A model generated the notes under the pieces. That model searched no databases and was not told where the DNA came from. It was given only the letters and a program-made list of their open reading frames with translations. Shown piece by piece: positions 45,641 through 53,954 of a stretch of DNA of 64,000 nucleotides; the first letter of the stretch is position 1, and each line of letters begins with the position of its first letter. The position numbers were made by a program, and so were the translations under genes. Source of the stretch: Euglena gracilis (Eukaryota > Euglenida > Euglenophyceae > Euglenales); NCBI GenBank assembly GCA_039621445.1, contig CP154954.1:9939521-10003520 (forward strand), written 5' to 3'.

Positions 45641-46335
45641 CCATCGCCCATCTTGACAGGGACTGCCTTTTCTCTTTGGACAGGAAGCCCTTGGGAGAAA
45701 CGGGTTGAAATGGCAGACGTGGTGGTCTTGGTATCGAGAACAACCGACACATTTCTTCCACCAATGTTGGTTTCCAAATACAACGTGGTGCTTGGTTTTC
45801 CCAGATATGAAATGGATTCGAATTTGCGCTTCTTTCCAGGGTCTTCCCCAGAATTGGGGGGCGAATTTGCAAGCAAGTTTGACTGTGTGGAAGGACGGGG
45901 CGGCTGAGGCGACGATTGATTCAGACGCTTCTTGTCCTCGCGTTTTTTCGTCCAACAGGCATCCTCATAATGGCCGACACGCTTGCAGTATTTGCAGGTT
46001 ATTTTCGCCTTGAAATTTGGCTCGTTGCTGCGGTCCGCGGGGGGTCCACGGCCAGAGGGTTTGTGTTGGTTGAAACCTTTGCCTTTGCCTTTGCCCTTGG
46101 ACTTGCCTTTGCCAGGGTTGGTCGAACTTGGCTCATCACTTTCCCCAATCAAGTGGATTTTTGCGGACTTCTCACCACCGAAGGCTTTGGCTTGGGAATA
46201 CAGATAACGTTCCAGGGCATCGTCGGTGACTTTCTTTCGCCAAAATTCTTTCAGGGAATCAAAGGTCGAACATTTGTCACGGTTGCGTTCATCAGCTCTC
46301 ATGTCTTTCCATTGCAGGGGGTGAATTTTGGACAC
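45559..46335 (-). pseudogene. Nucleocapsid zinc knuckle and protease N-terminus, copy A
   Basis: 258 codons: a Lys/Gly-rich basic tract, the knuckle CKYCKRVGHYEDAC (CX2CX4HX4C), a Ser/Pro linker, then protease LYLETNIGGRNVSVVLDTKT. The active site is DTK (codons 45,727-45,735) in place of the DTG of copy B, which would inactivate the enzyme. A one-base deletion near 45,618 shifts the frame before the flap region. Here knuckle and protease are in one frame, showing that gag and pro were originally joined. Confidence 0.88.
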
Positions 46336-46930
46336 AAGCAGTTAGAAGCTTTTCCTGCTCACCCAGGGCATCAGGGGACATCCGGGACAAAATGTCAGAC
46401 ATTTCCACAAACAGCGCTTCAAGTTCACCGGGCGAAGGTTCTTTGGATAATTGGGGAAGCTTGGAAAGTTGGGCTCGCAGTGAAATGTCATTTTCAACCT
46501 TCGGATAAACTTGCATCAGGCGGGGGACAAATTCAGAAAATTCATCCACTTCTTCGGCAAGCCATTCGACGACTCTCAAAACTTTGGGGGTTGAAGCGGC
46601 GATAGCCCAGTCAAGTTGAATGTTGTCGGGCTGGCTTTCCACACCGGTCAGGCGCATCCATCTTGAAAAGGAGCGAAGCCAAATTTCTGCATCCGAACCG
46701 TCAAACTTCGGTAATTCTAGTCCAGGCACACGAGACACAAGACCAGGCTTTCGTTCAGTGTCGGCAGTGTCAGCAGACTTCCTGGCGATCAATTTTGGAG
46801 GCCGGGGGGCGAAGGGAGATTTTGCTGTTGCTGGAAGTGAAACATTTGGGCTGCTTAACTCGAGTCCAGCGAGGCGGGCTTCAAGCTCAGCAATTTTCTG
46901 GGCAAACGATTCTTCACCAACTTCAGACAT
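46292..46930 (-). pseudogene. Gag capsid-like region, copy A
   Basis: 212 codons. A coiled-coil-prone start (FAQKIAELEARLAGLEL) is followed by a gag-like helical region (LPKFDGSDAEIWLRSFSRWM, WAIAASTPKVLRVVEWL, LSKLPQLSKEPSPGELEALF). It is separated from the leader frame and from the knuckle frame by one-base indels that copy B lacks. Confidence 0.85.
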
Positions 46931-47556
46931 TTTTTTCGTTTTGGTTCGATCAGTTTCTGAGTAGGTGGGCTGTGTAACAGGTTGGCAGACAAAGGCTCAA
47001 AATCTGGGTCAGGCTTGCACTCAAAATCAGGGGGGTCACTCAAAATCTGGGACAGGCTGCGCTCAAAATCAGGGGGGGAGCAGGCTGTCAGTTGGACCTC
47101 CAAACTGGCAAACAAACTTTCAGACTTTTGAGCTGAACAGTTGAAAATCAACTGGCAAACCACTTTGGTACAAACAGTTGAATGGAACTTTGACAAACGA
47201 GCTGGCAAACAAACTTGCAGAAATTTGCCAACAATTCTGATCAAACAGTCTGGCAGACAGACTTCCAAAACAGAATCACAGATCAGACTTGCAGACATTC
47301 TGTCAACCAACTGCTTGCCAAAACAGCTGTTGTCACTCAAAATCCTGGGGGTTGGCTGGTCAATGGGGGGATTTTGGCAAGCAGCTGGTCCAGGGGGGGC
47401 TGGTTGGCACTCAAAATCCGTTTGTGTTGGTGTGGCAATCTTCCAAACAGACTTCCAACAATCAAACAGCAAACAATCAAACCAACAAACTTCAAGTTTT
47501 CTGTCAGACAGACTTCCAAAGTCCAGAAACACAGTTTCAAACAAACAAACTTGCAA
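46855..47556 (-). pseudogene. Cys-rich Gag leader, copy A
   Basis: The first 210 codons (MQVCLFETVFLDFGSLSDRK...) are rich in Cys, Phe, Leu and Asp, with recurrent short segments such as (S)DPPDFECKPDPDFE and VCLP. The DNA shows matching short repeats (AAACAGACTTCCAAA, CTCAAAATC). No domain is recognised. In copy B this leader is fused in frame to the capsid region, so it is part of Gag or a spacer. The junction MSEVGE/KRSEVGE is shifted in copy A by a homopolymer change at 46,929. Confidence 0.6.
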
Positions 47557-47801
47557 GAAACAAGAATCTTTCTGGGGGGTGGGTCGCTATGTACAACAGT
47601 GTAACAGTGAAGTACAGAAAACGTTCTACCTCCTCCGACGACTCTGCACCCAGAACTTGTTGTCCTCAAACTTGAAAACTTGAAAGATAAGGCCCCAGTG
47701 GCCACGGCAAATGCCAAAACCAGCTTCAGCCAAAACTGCTCTGCACGAAGTCGAGATTCCCCAGCAGCTGACGACTGTCGACAGCACGTAGGATCGTAGT
47801 A

Positions 47802-47816
47802 CTCCTCTTGCTACCA
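47802..47816 (-). promoter_or_regulatory. tRNA primer-binding site, copy A
   Basis: Next to the 5' LTR, on the minus strand after one spacer base, is TGGTAGCAAGAGGAG. It begins TGGTAGCA like sites complementary to the 3' end of initiator tRNA-Met, then has one extra A. Confidence 0.65.
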
Positions 47817-47817
47817 A

Positions 47818-48136
47818 TGAAGCTTTTCTCCTTGAACTGGAACTTCTCCAAACAACTTGATAGTTCCAAACTTGAAATGTCCTACCTCTTGTTATAATCG
47901 TGTCCAAGACACAGCCACAGGCAAAGCACGTAATGTGCACTGCCAAACAACGAGAAAACCAAAACTGTGAAGAGGAGGTGAGAGGAATGTACAATTACAG
48001 TAGCGAAACTGTCCGCGAAGCAGTTGATAGTGAATTCCTGAGCAGCAGGGAGCTGCCAGGAAGGAGACATCGCAAAGCGACGCCTGGGTAAGAGGAAAGT
48101 GATCTGTGCACTGGTAAATCAGGCTACGGCGTTACA
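47818..48136 (-). repeat. 5' LTR of copy A (319 bp)
   Basis: TGAAGCTTTTCTCC...GGCGTTACA on the plus strand, TG...CA ends. It is followed by the TGGGT target duplication. Confidence 0.95.
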
Positions 48137-48234
48137 TGGGTCTTTTTGCATTTTTTTGGCAGATTTGTGATTCCTTGGCCTCTATATCAAGAACTGTGTT
48201 GCTAACCCAACCTCTTTCCTGAGGCCTGGGTTGC

Positions 48235-48900
48235 TTGGATCAGGCCCAAAATCCAGCACGTCCACCCCCGGCAGACACTGTATTGTTTGGCGACACGTTT
48301 GCCGAACAAGCGGGACTCCCAACGGGAACGGAAAAGAACCAAAAACTTTCCTTCCATGCGGCGATGGATTTTGCCAAAGTTCTGGCCCATCAAAATTGCG
48401 TTTTGTCCAATTTGGATGATTGGATGACCGCCTTTGCAAAATGGACTTTGTCTGTGGGCTGCCTTTTTGATGATGTCACTCAAAGAGATGTTGCCTTGGC
48501 GCAACGAAAAGATCTATGTGCCGCTGCTGGTGTTCCTGTTCGATATTGGAGTCCCCCAACACTGAAGACCAACGTGAATGCGTTGGCCCTCATGTACAAG
48601 CAAACAGGTCCGGCGTCTGGCATCGTCCTGAGTGCAAATTTCAGTTTCCGAATTTTTGTCGGTTTTTAAACGCAGCCTATGACCGTGCTCGGACAACTTC
48701 GGCCACCAAAGATTCAGTCGCAGTGCTGACGGACGAAGAAATGGTCACATTGCATGACCACAAATTTTCAGTCATGCTACGAGTTGCAACGCATGAGCTT
48801 GCTTCTCATCGCCTTCCAACTTGGCTACCGGCCCGATTCCTTAATTGACCTCCGTGTCCGCAATTTTCAACTACAGACACAGGACGTGTTGTGTTTGCTA
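48235..48900 (+). pseudogene. Tyrosine-recombinase-like frame, copy 1 (frameshifted)
   Basis: Same sequence as 62,593-63,273 with two indels. AGTGCAAATTTCAG lacks a base present in copy 2, ending the first frame at 48,669. A further change near 48,757 (ATGACCACAAATT) shifts the C-terminal part. The later part encodes TDEEMVTLHD and, in another phase, LGYRPDSLIDLRV. See the copy 2 entry for the domain argument. Confidence 0.45.
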
Positions 48901-48978
48901 CTGCAATCTTAGCCTGCAATGTCCATCCATCATATTTCTGTATTCTTCAATGTCTTTTTTCGTTGGTATGACGGAGGG

Positions 48979-49054
48979 TGTGTTAGCAACCCATGCCTCA
49001 GGACAAAGGCTGTGCACAGCCTTTGTCAAGCCCTGAGGCCTGCGTTACTAACAC
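48979..49054. repeat. Long imperfect hairpin downstream of recombinase-like frame, copy 1
   Basis: The left arm TGTGTTAGCAACCCATGCCT / CAGGACAAAGGCTGTG pairs with CACAGCCTTTGTCAAGCCCT / GAGGCCTGCGTTACTAACACA. Arms are about 36 bases with few mismatches. Related CTGAGGCCTG and GTTGCTAACCCA words lie at 48,194-48,235 (before the frame) and at 49,060-49,095. Copy 2 has a longer tip. Confidence 0.85.
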
Positions 49055-49099
49055 AGCCTCTGTCCTGAGGCCTGGTGCTGGTAACACGGCCTCAACCAT

Positions 49100-49816
49100 T
49101 TTGGTCAAATTTTGGTCAATTTCATGGTCACCTTGCTTGTATCTGGAGTTCTAATGTGGACAAACAACTAATTCCAAGAGGGACAAACAAACCATTTTCT
49201 TGGCAGGGAATTTCCTTATTGTTCAAAATCAGTGAATGCGTAAACTCGGTGGTTTACATCTGCCAGAGGGAGAAGGAACCTCATCGCGATTAAAACGGAT
49301 TTTTTCCGACGAGTTAAATACCATACCGACTCCCCAGTATTTTGGTGTCCTAATTCCTAACTTTGAGTGACAAACACTACCATGCAGCATTGGGTATCTT
49401 TCGAAAGATTGGTGGAATCTTGCCTTTCAGAACATTTCAGAAATATTTCAGAAATATTTCGAAAAAAGAAAAATATTTCCTTCAGTTTTTGCAACGATGA
49501 AGGATCCACCAGGACCTGGGGACCTTGGAAGATCAGCTAGCGGGAAAGGTTAAGCGGGGAAAATTTTTTTTTGCAAGAGGCCAGAAACGGAATCGAACCA
49601 ACGAGGTTTTGAATCAAAACGGAATTAAACCGCGCGCTTTTAATGCCCTTTTATTAACTAACTGCTTTGCACTTTGAAACACCCCTCTTTAGGCAATTGC
49701 TCCTCAAAATTATGAATGTTTTCATTAAGGAATTTGCCAATCAATATTTGGCATTGGAACACCAGATTTGGGATTAGGCATTGCTGCACAAAATAAGATC
49801 AACAACATGAGCTGGT
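49100..49816. other. Right interior of the block, no supported gene
   Basis: Ordinary-composition DNA. It contains GAACATTTCAGAAATATTTC short repeats (49,430-49,460) and AATTAGG-type words (49,700-49,800). There is a B-box-like sequence on the minus strand (GGTTCGATTCC at about 49,590) without a foldable tRNA. Confidence 0.4.
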
Positions 49817-49962
49817 TTCCGTCACGCCGTCGGCCAGCCGTGTGCTCCCCCTTTGATGTTTTAGGCCTTGAAATAGAAAGAAAACAAAAAGAAGGAACAC
49901 TGATATTGGTTCCTCATGCTGAAATTCACCCCAAAATCACTTGTTGATGTGAGGTATTTTGA

Positions 49963-50165
49963 GATTTTGGGGCCCTTAGACAGTTGAGCTACAAAATATT
50001 TGCCCCCCCCAAAACGATTTGGTAACACAGGGGATTTTGTTATTTTGGGTCCCTCGAAGAGTTTGGCCATAAATGGGATTTGCCCCCAAAACGCTTTGGT
50101 AACACAAGGTATTTTGTTAATTTGGGTCCTCGAACAGGTTGAGCAACAAAAAGGGATTTTGTCAT
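49963..50165 (+). repeat. Strongly diverged satellite, about 2.5 units
   Basis: ATTTTGGGGCCCTTAGACAG, CCCAAAACGATTTGGTAACA, AGGGGATTTTGTTATTTTGG and GGTCCTCGAACAGG-type words occur in satellite order with many substitutions and indels. It lies 110 bp outside the R-type end at 49,851. Confidence 0.85.
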
Positions 50166-50184
50166 TTGGGGGGTGGTTGATATC

Positions 50185-50420
50185 GGCCTGGGGGGGGGGG
50201 CAGTGGGCCGACCCCAGGGTCGGCCCAACATGACCCTAGGGTCGCTAGGGGCGGCCCACCCCACGACCTCGACCCCCCTCCAAATCCATGGGTCGGCCCA
50301 CCACAGATCTTGGGGGGGGGGTCGACCTTGGCGACTTTAGCAACCATAACGACCCCAGGGTCGTAGTGGCAAACCCTAGGGTTGGCACACTACCCCCCCA
50401 GGCTAGATCCGGGAGCCCTC
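50185..50420. repeat. G-rich palindromic repeats, second locus
   Basis: TGGGCCGACCC-CA-GGGTCGGCCCA at about 50,203, plus GGTCGGCCCACC, CCCACGACCTCGACCCCCC and AACCCTAGGGTTGG. This matches the family at 27,560-27,850, in the same neighbourhood relation to diverged satellite. Confidence 0.65.
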
Positions 50421-50960
50421 TCTCACACTGTATACTTTTTTTTCTTGGCGTCTGGTCAATGGAGAGTATCCTTGGCACATGGGGATGAAGAAAGAAAAGC
50501 GAAGGGGTATGGGACACTATTGAGCGCATGGATGGTGCATTTTTTAAAAAAAAACAACATCTTTTTTTTTTATTTAAAAAAACACCTAAAAACATCATCA
50601 AAAGAAACAAAAGGAAAATTTCATTGAAAACCTCATTATGAAACACCCAAACCCCACTTCGAATCCTGCTAAAATTCAAATGCTGCAAAAAATGGACAAA
50701 AACATCCAAAAAAAGCAAAAAAAATGCATTTTTAGGACTTTTTTCGCAGGAATGGCGTGGAAGCTGCCAAAAATGATTGAAAACATGTGTTCAAATTTTT
50801 TTCGGTGCAAAACCTGGTGGGTGTCTTTTTTAAAAAAATGTGAAAATTTAAATAAACAAAAAACAGCGTCCAAAAAAAACAACAAGTTGCCAACTATGAT
50901 TAAGAGGGGGACACCATCGGGTGGGGGGTACCTTGTTTGGCAACGGCACAAACACTGTGC
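50421..50960. other. A-rich unassigned sequence
   Basis: Poly-A/T runs (50,540-50,585 and 50,700-50,730) and lysine-rich frames such as 50,638-50,964, which read like A-rich DNA and not like protein. No gene is supported. Confidence 0.4.
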
Positions 50961-51164
50961 GTAAGATTGGTACGACTAGTCAACTATTGATTATTTGTTC
51001 GTCCAACCATCATGTCGATAAAGGTTCACGGAGGGGATCCAGAATTGACATGTGGCGGTTGCCTGCCATCGCGGCGAAATGTGAGATTAAGATTGATTTT
51101 CTCAGTAAGACTTGCCAGGTTGAATTAAGGCTTGCCTTTTTGGGTTTGTTTTGACACACAGATC

Positions 51165-51475
51165 GAAGGGAAAAAATAGCCGATTATTCGTTCAAATACC
51201 CCCCCCCCCTTATTATCCCACCGACCTCCCCCCGGAAGGCCCGACCGGACAATAAGGGGAGGGGACAATAAGACCGTACCAAAAGAAATGTTCCCAAACG
51301 CGGGACACTTCTTCTTCCGGCAACGAAAAAGAAGCGATTAACCGGGGGGGTCACAAGCGATTAACCGTTTTTTGATTAACCATGGTTAATTGTACCCCCC
51401 CCCCCCAAACGAACGATTAACTGGGGGGTCATAACCGATTAACCGTTTTTCGATTAACCATCCAACCTTGCCGTC
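51165..51475. repeat. C-run foldback (TTATTGTCC-type core) and GATTAACC repeats
   Basis: CCCCCCCCCCTTATTATCCC is answered by GGACAATAAGGGGAGGGG (51,196-51,260). It is followed by CGATTAACCG and ACCATGGTTAATTG words, direct and inverted, in 51,335-51,470, ending CCATCCAACCTT. This tail resembles the CCAACCTTA junctions at 24,522 and 26,629. Confidence 0.6.
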
Positions 51476-51587
51476 CCCAGCCGTCCACTAGCCGTTTTTG
51501 GGACATTTTGGGGTCAAAAAGTCGAAAATTTGAAGCAGGCTTGTGCTTAGTCGGGTGCCTGCCCCACGGGGGGGTGCTAGGTGAGGA

Positions 51588-51902
51588 ATGTATCACAACG
51601 CTGCCTCCCGAAGTCCAAATGGATGTGATGATGAATGTGTCTATCGCCGAGTTACAGGGGCGAAGCAATTTCTGCCCAGCGACTACACCACCCGGGTGAA
51701 CAACTTCAAAGCCTTGCTGCGTTCCATGTACCTGGAGAAACGGTACACCGTGTTCATATGCGGGGAGTTTGAGGAAGTGACCCCCATGACAACGGCCCGC
51801 AAAAACTCCCGCAAAGTTACCATCAGAACAACGGGTAAATACAAAAATATGTTGACGGTGTATCTTCTATCCAGTTCCGTACATTTGGATGAAGGCACCT
51901 AA
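51588..51902 (+). CDS. Hypothetical 104-codon frame
   Basis: A frame with balanced composition in an otherwise repeat-rich stretch. The product includes DYTTRVNNFKALLRSMYLEK and YTVFICGEFEEVTPM and ends HLDEGT. The frame is open upstream of the first Met, so it may be the 3' part of a larger or spliced coding region. A conspicuous inverted repeat follows directly (GAAGGCACCTAAATGATTAGG / GTGCCTCTGCTGTGGAATTTC words). No family is recognised. Confidence 0.3.
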   Translation: MYHNAASRSPNGCDDECVYRRVTGAKQFLPSDYTTRVNNFKALLRSMYLEKRYTVFICGEFEEVTPMTTARKNSRKVTIRTTGKYKNMLTVYLLSSSVHLDEGT

Positions 51903-52330
51903 ATGATTAGGTGCCTCTGCTGTGGAATTTCGTTCCACAGTGGCTGCATGGCTGTGAGTTCTTTCGGTCAGTGCAGCTTCTGCCCTTAGGCCACCATGAC
52001 CTGGCGTGTGGTTTTTGCTGCCCCCTGTCTTATTGTCCCTACCGTACCCCCTTATTGCCCCCCTCCCTTATTGTTTGTTTGGGGTCCCAGTGGGAAGGTG
52101 GTTGGGACAATAAGGGGGGGGGGGTACTTGTTCACTTTCACTTCTGGAAAAAACCGAAAAACGGAACGACGGGCGAACACGACGGGCGAAAAAAGAGCTT
52201 CTTTCAAAAAAAAAATCGGCGCTTTCGGCGCCATACCCCCCCCCCCTCTCTGGGAAGTCAACATGTCCAGTTTAGTTCGGAAGTGAACAGGGGGAGTCAC
52301 AGCCCCCCCTCCCACTCCCCCCCTGTAACT
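51903..52330. repeat. C-run foldback, TTATTGTCC core, with GC hairpin
   Basis: CCCCCTGTCTTATTGTCCC and CCCTCCCTTATTGTTTG are answered by GGACAATAAGGGGGGGG near 52,107-52,125. A GGCGC-TTTCG-GCGCC hairpin after an A-run lies at 52,218-52,232. No gene is supported. Confidence 0.6.
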
Positions 52331-52377
52331 AGGATCCGTTAGGTGGACCGACCTTGGTCGCCCAACCCATCGGAGGC

Positions 52378-52415
52378 GCGGACGGACGGACGGACGGACG
52401 GACGGACGGACGGCT
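52378..52415. repeat. (GGAC)n microsatellite
   Basis: About nine GGAC units, followed by a degenerate GGACGGACGGCT tract to 52,485. Confidence 0.9.
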
Positions 52416-52502
52416 AGAGAAAACTCCTTTCACCTGGACGGACGGCTGGACAGGGTGCAATTTGGCTGGACGGACGGACGGCTAGGTTGGGGACCGATTT
52501 GC

Positions 52503-53077
52503 ACGGTGGTGGGGCGAACCGAATCCACCGACCAGTGGCGCAGCCTACTGGCTTTGAGGGTCCACAGGCGGTTATGGTAATTTACAGATGGGGCAAACTA
52601 CGGCGTGCAAAGTACGGCGGGAGGAAAATGGGCTAGGCCCACCTTCAATACGCTGCGCGGGGAAAGGGAAGGGGCACGTGGGGGTACTGGAGTTCGTGAG
52701 GAGGAGGGTAAGGGGCAGGACGGTGCGAGGCGTGGAAGGGAGTGTGGCGTCTGGTCGTGTTGTGTGTGTGTGTGTGTGTTGTGGCTGCCTCGCTCTCTCT
52801 TTTTTTTTAACGGAGTATGTGTTTGGGCTGTAGGAGATGGAAGACTTCTCGTAGTAGGGCAATAGCGACGTTCTGGTAAATCTCCGCCTCCTTTAGTTCT
52901 CGTTCGGCTCCCTGTTGCCAGGAGGAGGCGCGTCTCGCCACCCTGCTCAGAGTTTTGGCCGTCTCGGGTCCCATGCCCCCCCTCGTCCCGAGGGCGAAGG
53001 GCGTAAAGCCCCAGCCTGCTTGCTGGCATGGGATGTTGTATTTCTGCCTCTTGGCCTCCTCCCTTCTCTTCAGGAAG
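52503..53077 (-). mobile_element. Second 5'-truncated non-LTR 3' fragment
   Basis: On the minus strand the frame from 53,077 to 52,807 gives RSFLKRREEAKRQKYN, AGWGFTPFALGTRGGMGPET and YQNVAIALLREVFHLL. This aligns with the C-terminus of the 40,111 fragment (WHEEQEQDKIKKYG, GWTFIPFVLDCYGGMGD, ISMTLAREVGRQL), so it is a related but distinct family. The 3' UTR ends with the same segment as the other element (52,503-52,558). It truncates the left edge of duplicated-block copy 2. A (GT)n tract lies in the UTR at about 52,757-52,778. No target duplication is visible. Confidence 0.75.
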
Positions 53078-53273
53078 GATCTCAGTGCACGCGACTCTGG
53101 AGCTTGGGTGGCTGCCGCGGCTAGCCCTAGCCGCGGCCAGCCGCGGCTGGCTGGCTGGCAAAAAAAAGGAGGAGGTCTGGCCAGCCAAGATTCGGTGTTC
53201 TGTCCCGAAACTTTCTTCCGCTTCATTTTGTTGGACTAGTCCTTTTCCTCTTTTGATATTGGAAGTGTATCGT

Positions 53274-53347
53274 GCACATAGTGTAGTTGGTGCAGCAGCA
53301 TGCAGTTCGGAACTGTCAGGTCGCGGGTTCAAACCCCGCTGTGTGCA
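53274..53347 (+). tRNA. tRNA-like sequence, copy 2 (degenerate)
   Basis: Same as 37,583-37,653 but with one acceptor mismatch (GCACATA versus TGTGTGC) and a 3-base GCA insertion between the D and anticodon arms. The T arm and B-box are intact. Probably a pseudogene or SINE-like head. Confidence 0.35.
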
Positions 53348-53510
53348 AGTTTTCCTCACTGGAAACTCTCGTTTTTTTTGAAGAAATTATGAATCACCCT
53401 CACGCAAAAAAAACTTGCATCCCCAATTCTTCTCCTTCAGTGTCACAATGCCGTTTCGGGTGGAAGCGGTGTGGGATAGTTATGGTGAAAGTACAGGGTG
53501 CTGAAATGTA

Positions 53511-53954
53511 GTGAAAATACAGGAACTTATTGCTTTATGGAAAGAGGGCCAACATCACCACATGCAGGCCACTCAGGCCTTTGCTCTGAACAAATCCACA
53601 TTCGATCGAGCAGAGGCCTGCCTGCAACACGGTGACAGGCCCTTGGTGGGTCTACTTGTTTTCTGCTTGGTACTTGCTACTTGCATCACAAGTTTCAAGT
53701 CTGAAGACAGATTTTACAGACATTTTGTCCTTAGATGCTGGTTTTCTTCTGAAACTTCCATTTTTGTTTCTTGCGTTCTTTATTTGCTGTTCGACAAATG
53801 TTCTTGGAAACCAAAAAATTGGGGGAGAAGTTTTTCAATCTGGCAAACGGCCCAAAATTTTGCATTTCACATTTTTTGCGATGTCATGGTTTTTTTTTCG
53901 GGCCAGATGTGGTGGCCAGTTTTGGGCCAGATGTTCCATCCAGTTTTGGGCTAG
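53511..53954 (+). CDS. Hypothetical 147-codon frame, copy 2
   Basis: Identical to 37,817-38,260 except for two substitutions that I could see (DRFYRH, FFSGQM). The upstream short frame now reads VWDSYGESTGC. No recognised family. It may be non-coding. Confidence 0.25.
   Translation: MKIQELIALWKEGQHHHMQATQAFALNKSTFDRAEACLQHGDRPLVGLLVFCLVLATCITSFKSEDRFYRHFVLRCWFSSETSIFVSCVLYLLFDKCSWKPKNWGRSFSIWQTAQNFAFHIFCDVMVFFSGQMWWPVLGQMFHPVLG

Larger units (their letters stand above)
39442..48136 (-). mobile_element. Ty3/gypsy chromodomain retrotransposon, copy A
   Basis: An LTR retrotransposon on the minus strand. The LTRs (39,442-41,013 interrupted; 47,818-48,136) have TG...CA ends, and the 5-bp target duplication is TGGGT (39,437-39,441 and 48,137-48,141). 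It is 7.4 kb once the nested non-LTR insertion is subtracted. The order on the minus strand is 5' LTR, PBS, gag, CCHC, protease, NPPW domain, RT, RNase H, integrase, chromodomain, PPT, 3' LTR, the order expected for Ty3/gypsy with a C-terminal chromodomain. The two LTRs differ at only two positions that I could see outside the insertion, so insertion was recent. Coding is broken by at least four lesions. Confidence 0.95.
37379..49632. repeat. 11-kb duplicated block, copy 1
   Basis: Homology with 53,081-64,000 starts at TCTCAGTGCACGCGACTCTG and continues, apart from small indels, a 1,253-bp insertion in copy 1 and a gap of roughly 90 bp in copy 2, to at least 49,632, which corresponds to the window end. 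Both copies contain the gypsy element at the same position. Divergence is low: a few substitutions per kb plus homopolymer-length changes. Confidence 0.93.
37135..49851. mobile_element. Putative large composite element bounded by GGGGGAGCA ends
   Basis: The left end (37,135-37,187) reads GGGGGAGCATGCC, then GCCAGCCGTCGGCCAGCCG and TGTGACTCAGGAAAATG. The right end (49,817-49,851), in reverse complement, reads GGGGGAGCACACGGC, TGGCCGACGG, CGTGACGGAA. Between them lie a tRNA-like sequence, an unrecognised frame, AATTAGG repeats, a nested gypsy element, a tyrosine-recombinase-like frame and a long hairpin. The paired inverted ends, and the reuse of the same ends at 23,295 and 24,822, suggest one mobile unit. 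No target duplication is evident apart from flanking T runs. The alternative is a segmental block that happens to contain dispersed repeats. Confidence 0.4.

Noticed and set aside
49570-49632. Possible minus-strand tRNA with GGTTCGATTCC (also near 63,960)
   Set aside because: The B-box is present, but the T stem does not pair and no 5' acceptor complementary to TTCTGGCC is found upstream.
50638-50964. 108-codon Lys-rich frame
   Set aside because: It reads A-rich, homopolymer-laden DNA, with no protein-like pattern or homologue recognised.
52503-53092. TGCACG as target duplication of the second non-LTR fragment
   Set aside because: The right-hand copy lies inside sequence shared with block copy 1, so it predates the insertion boundary and does not define it.
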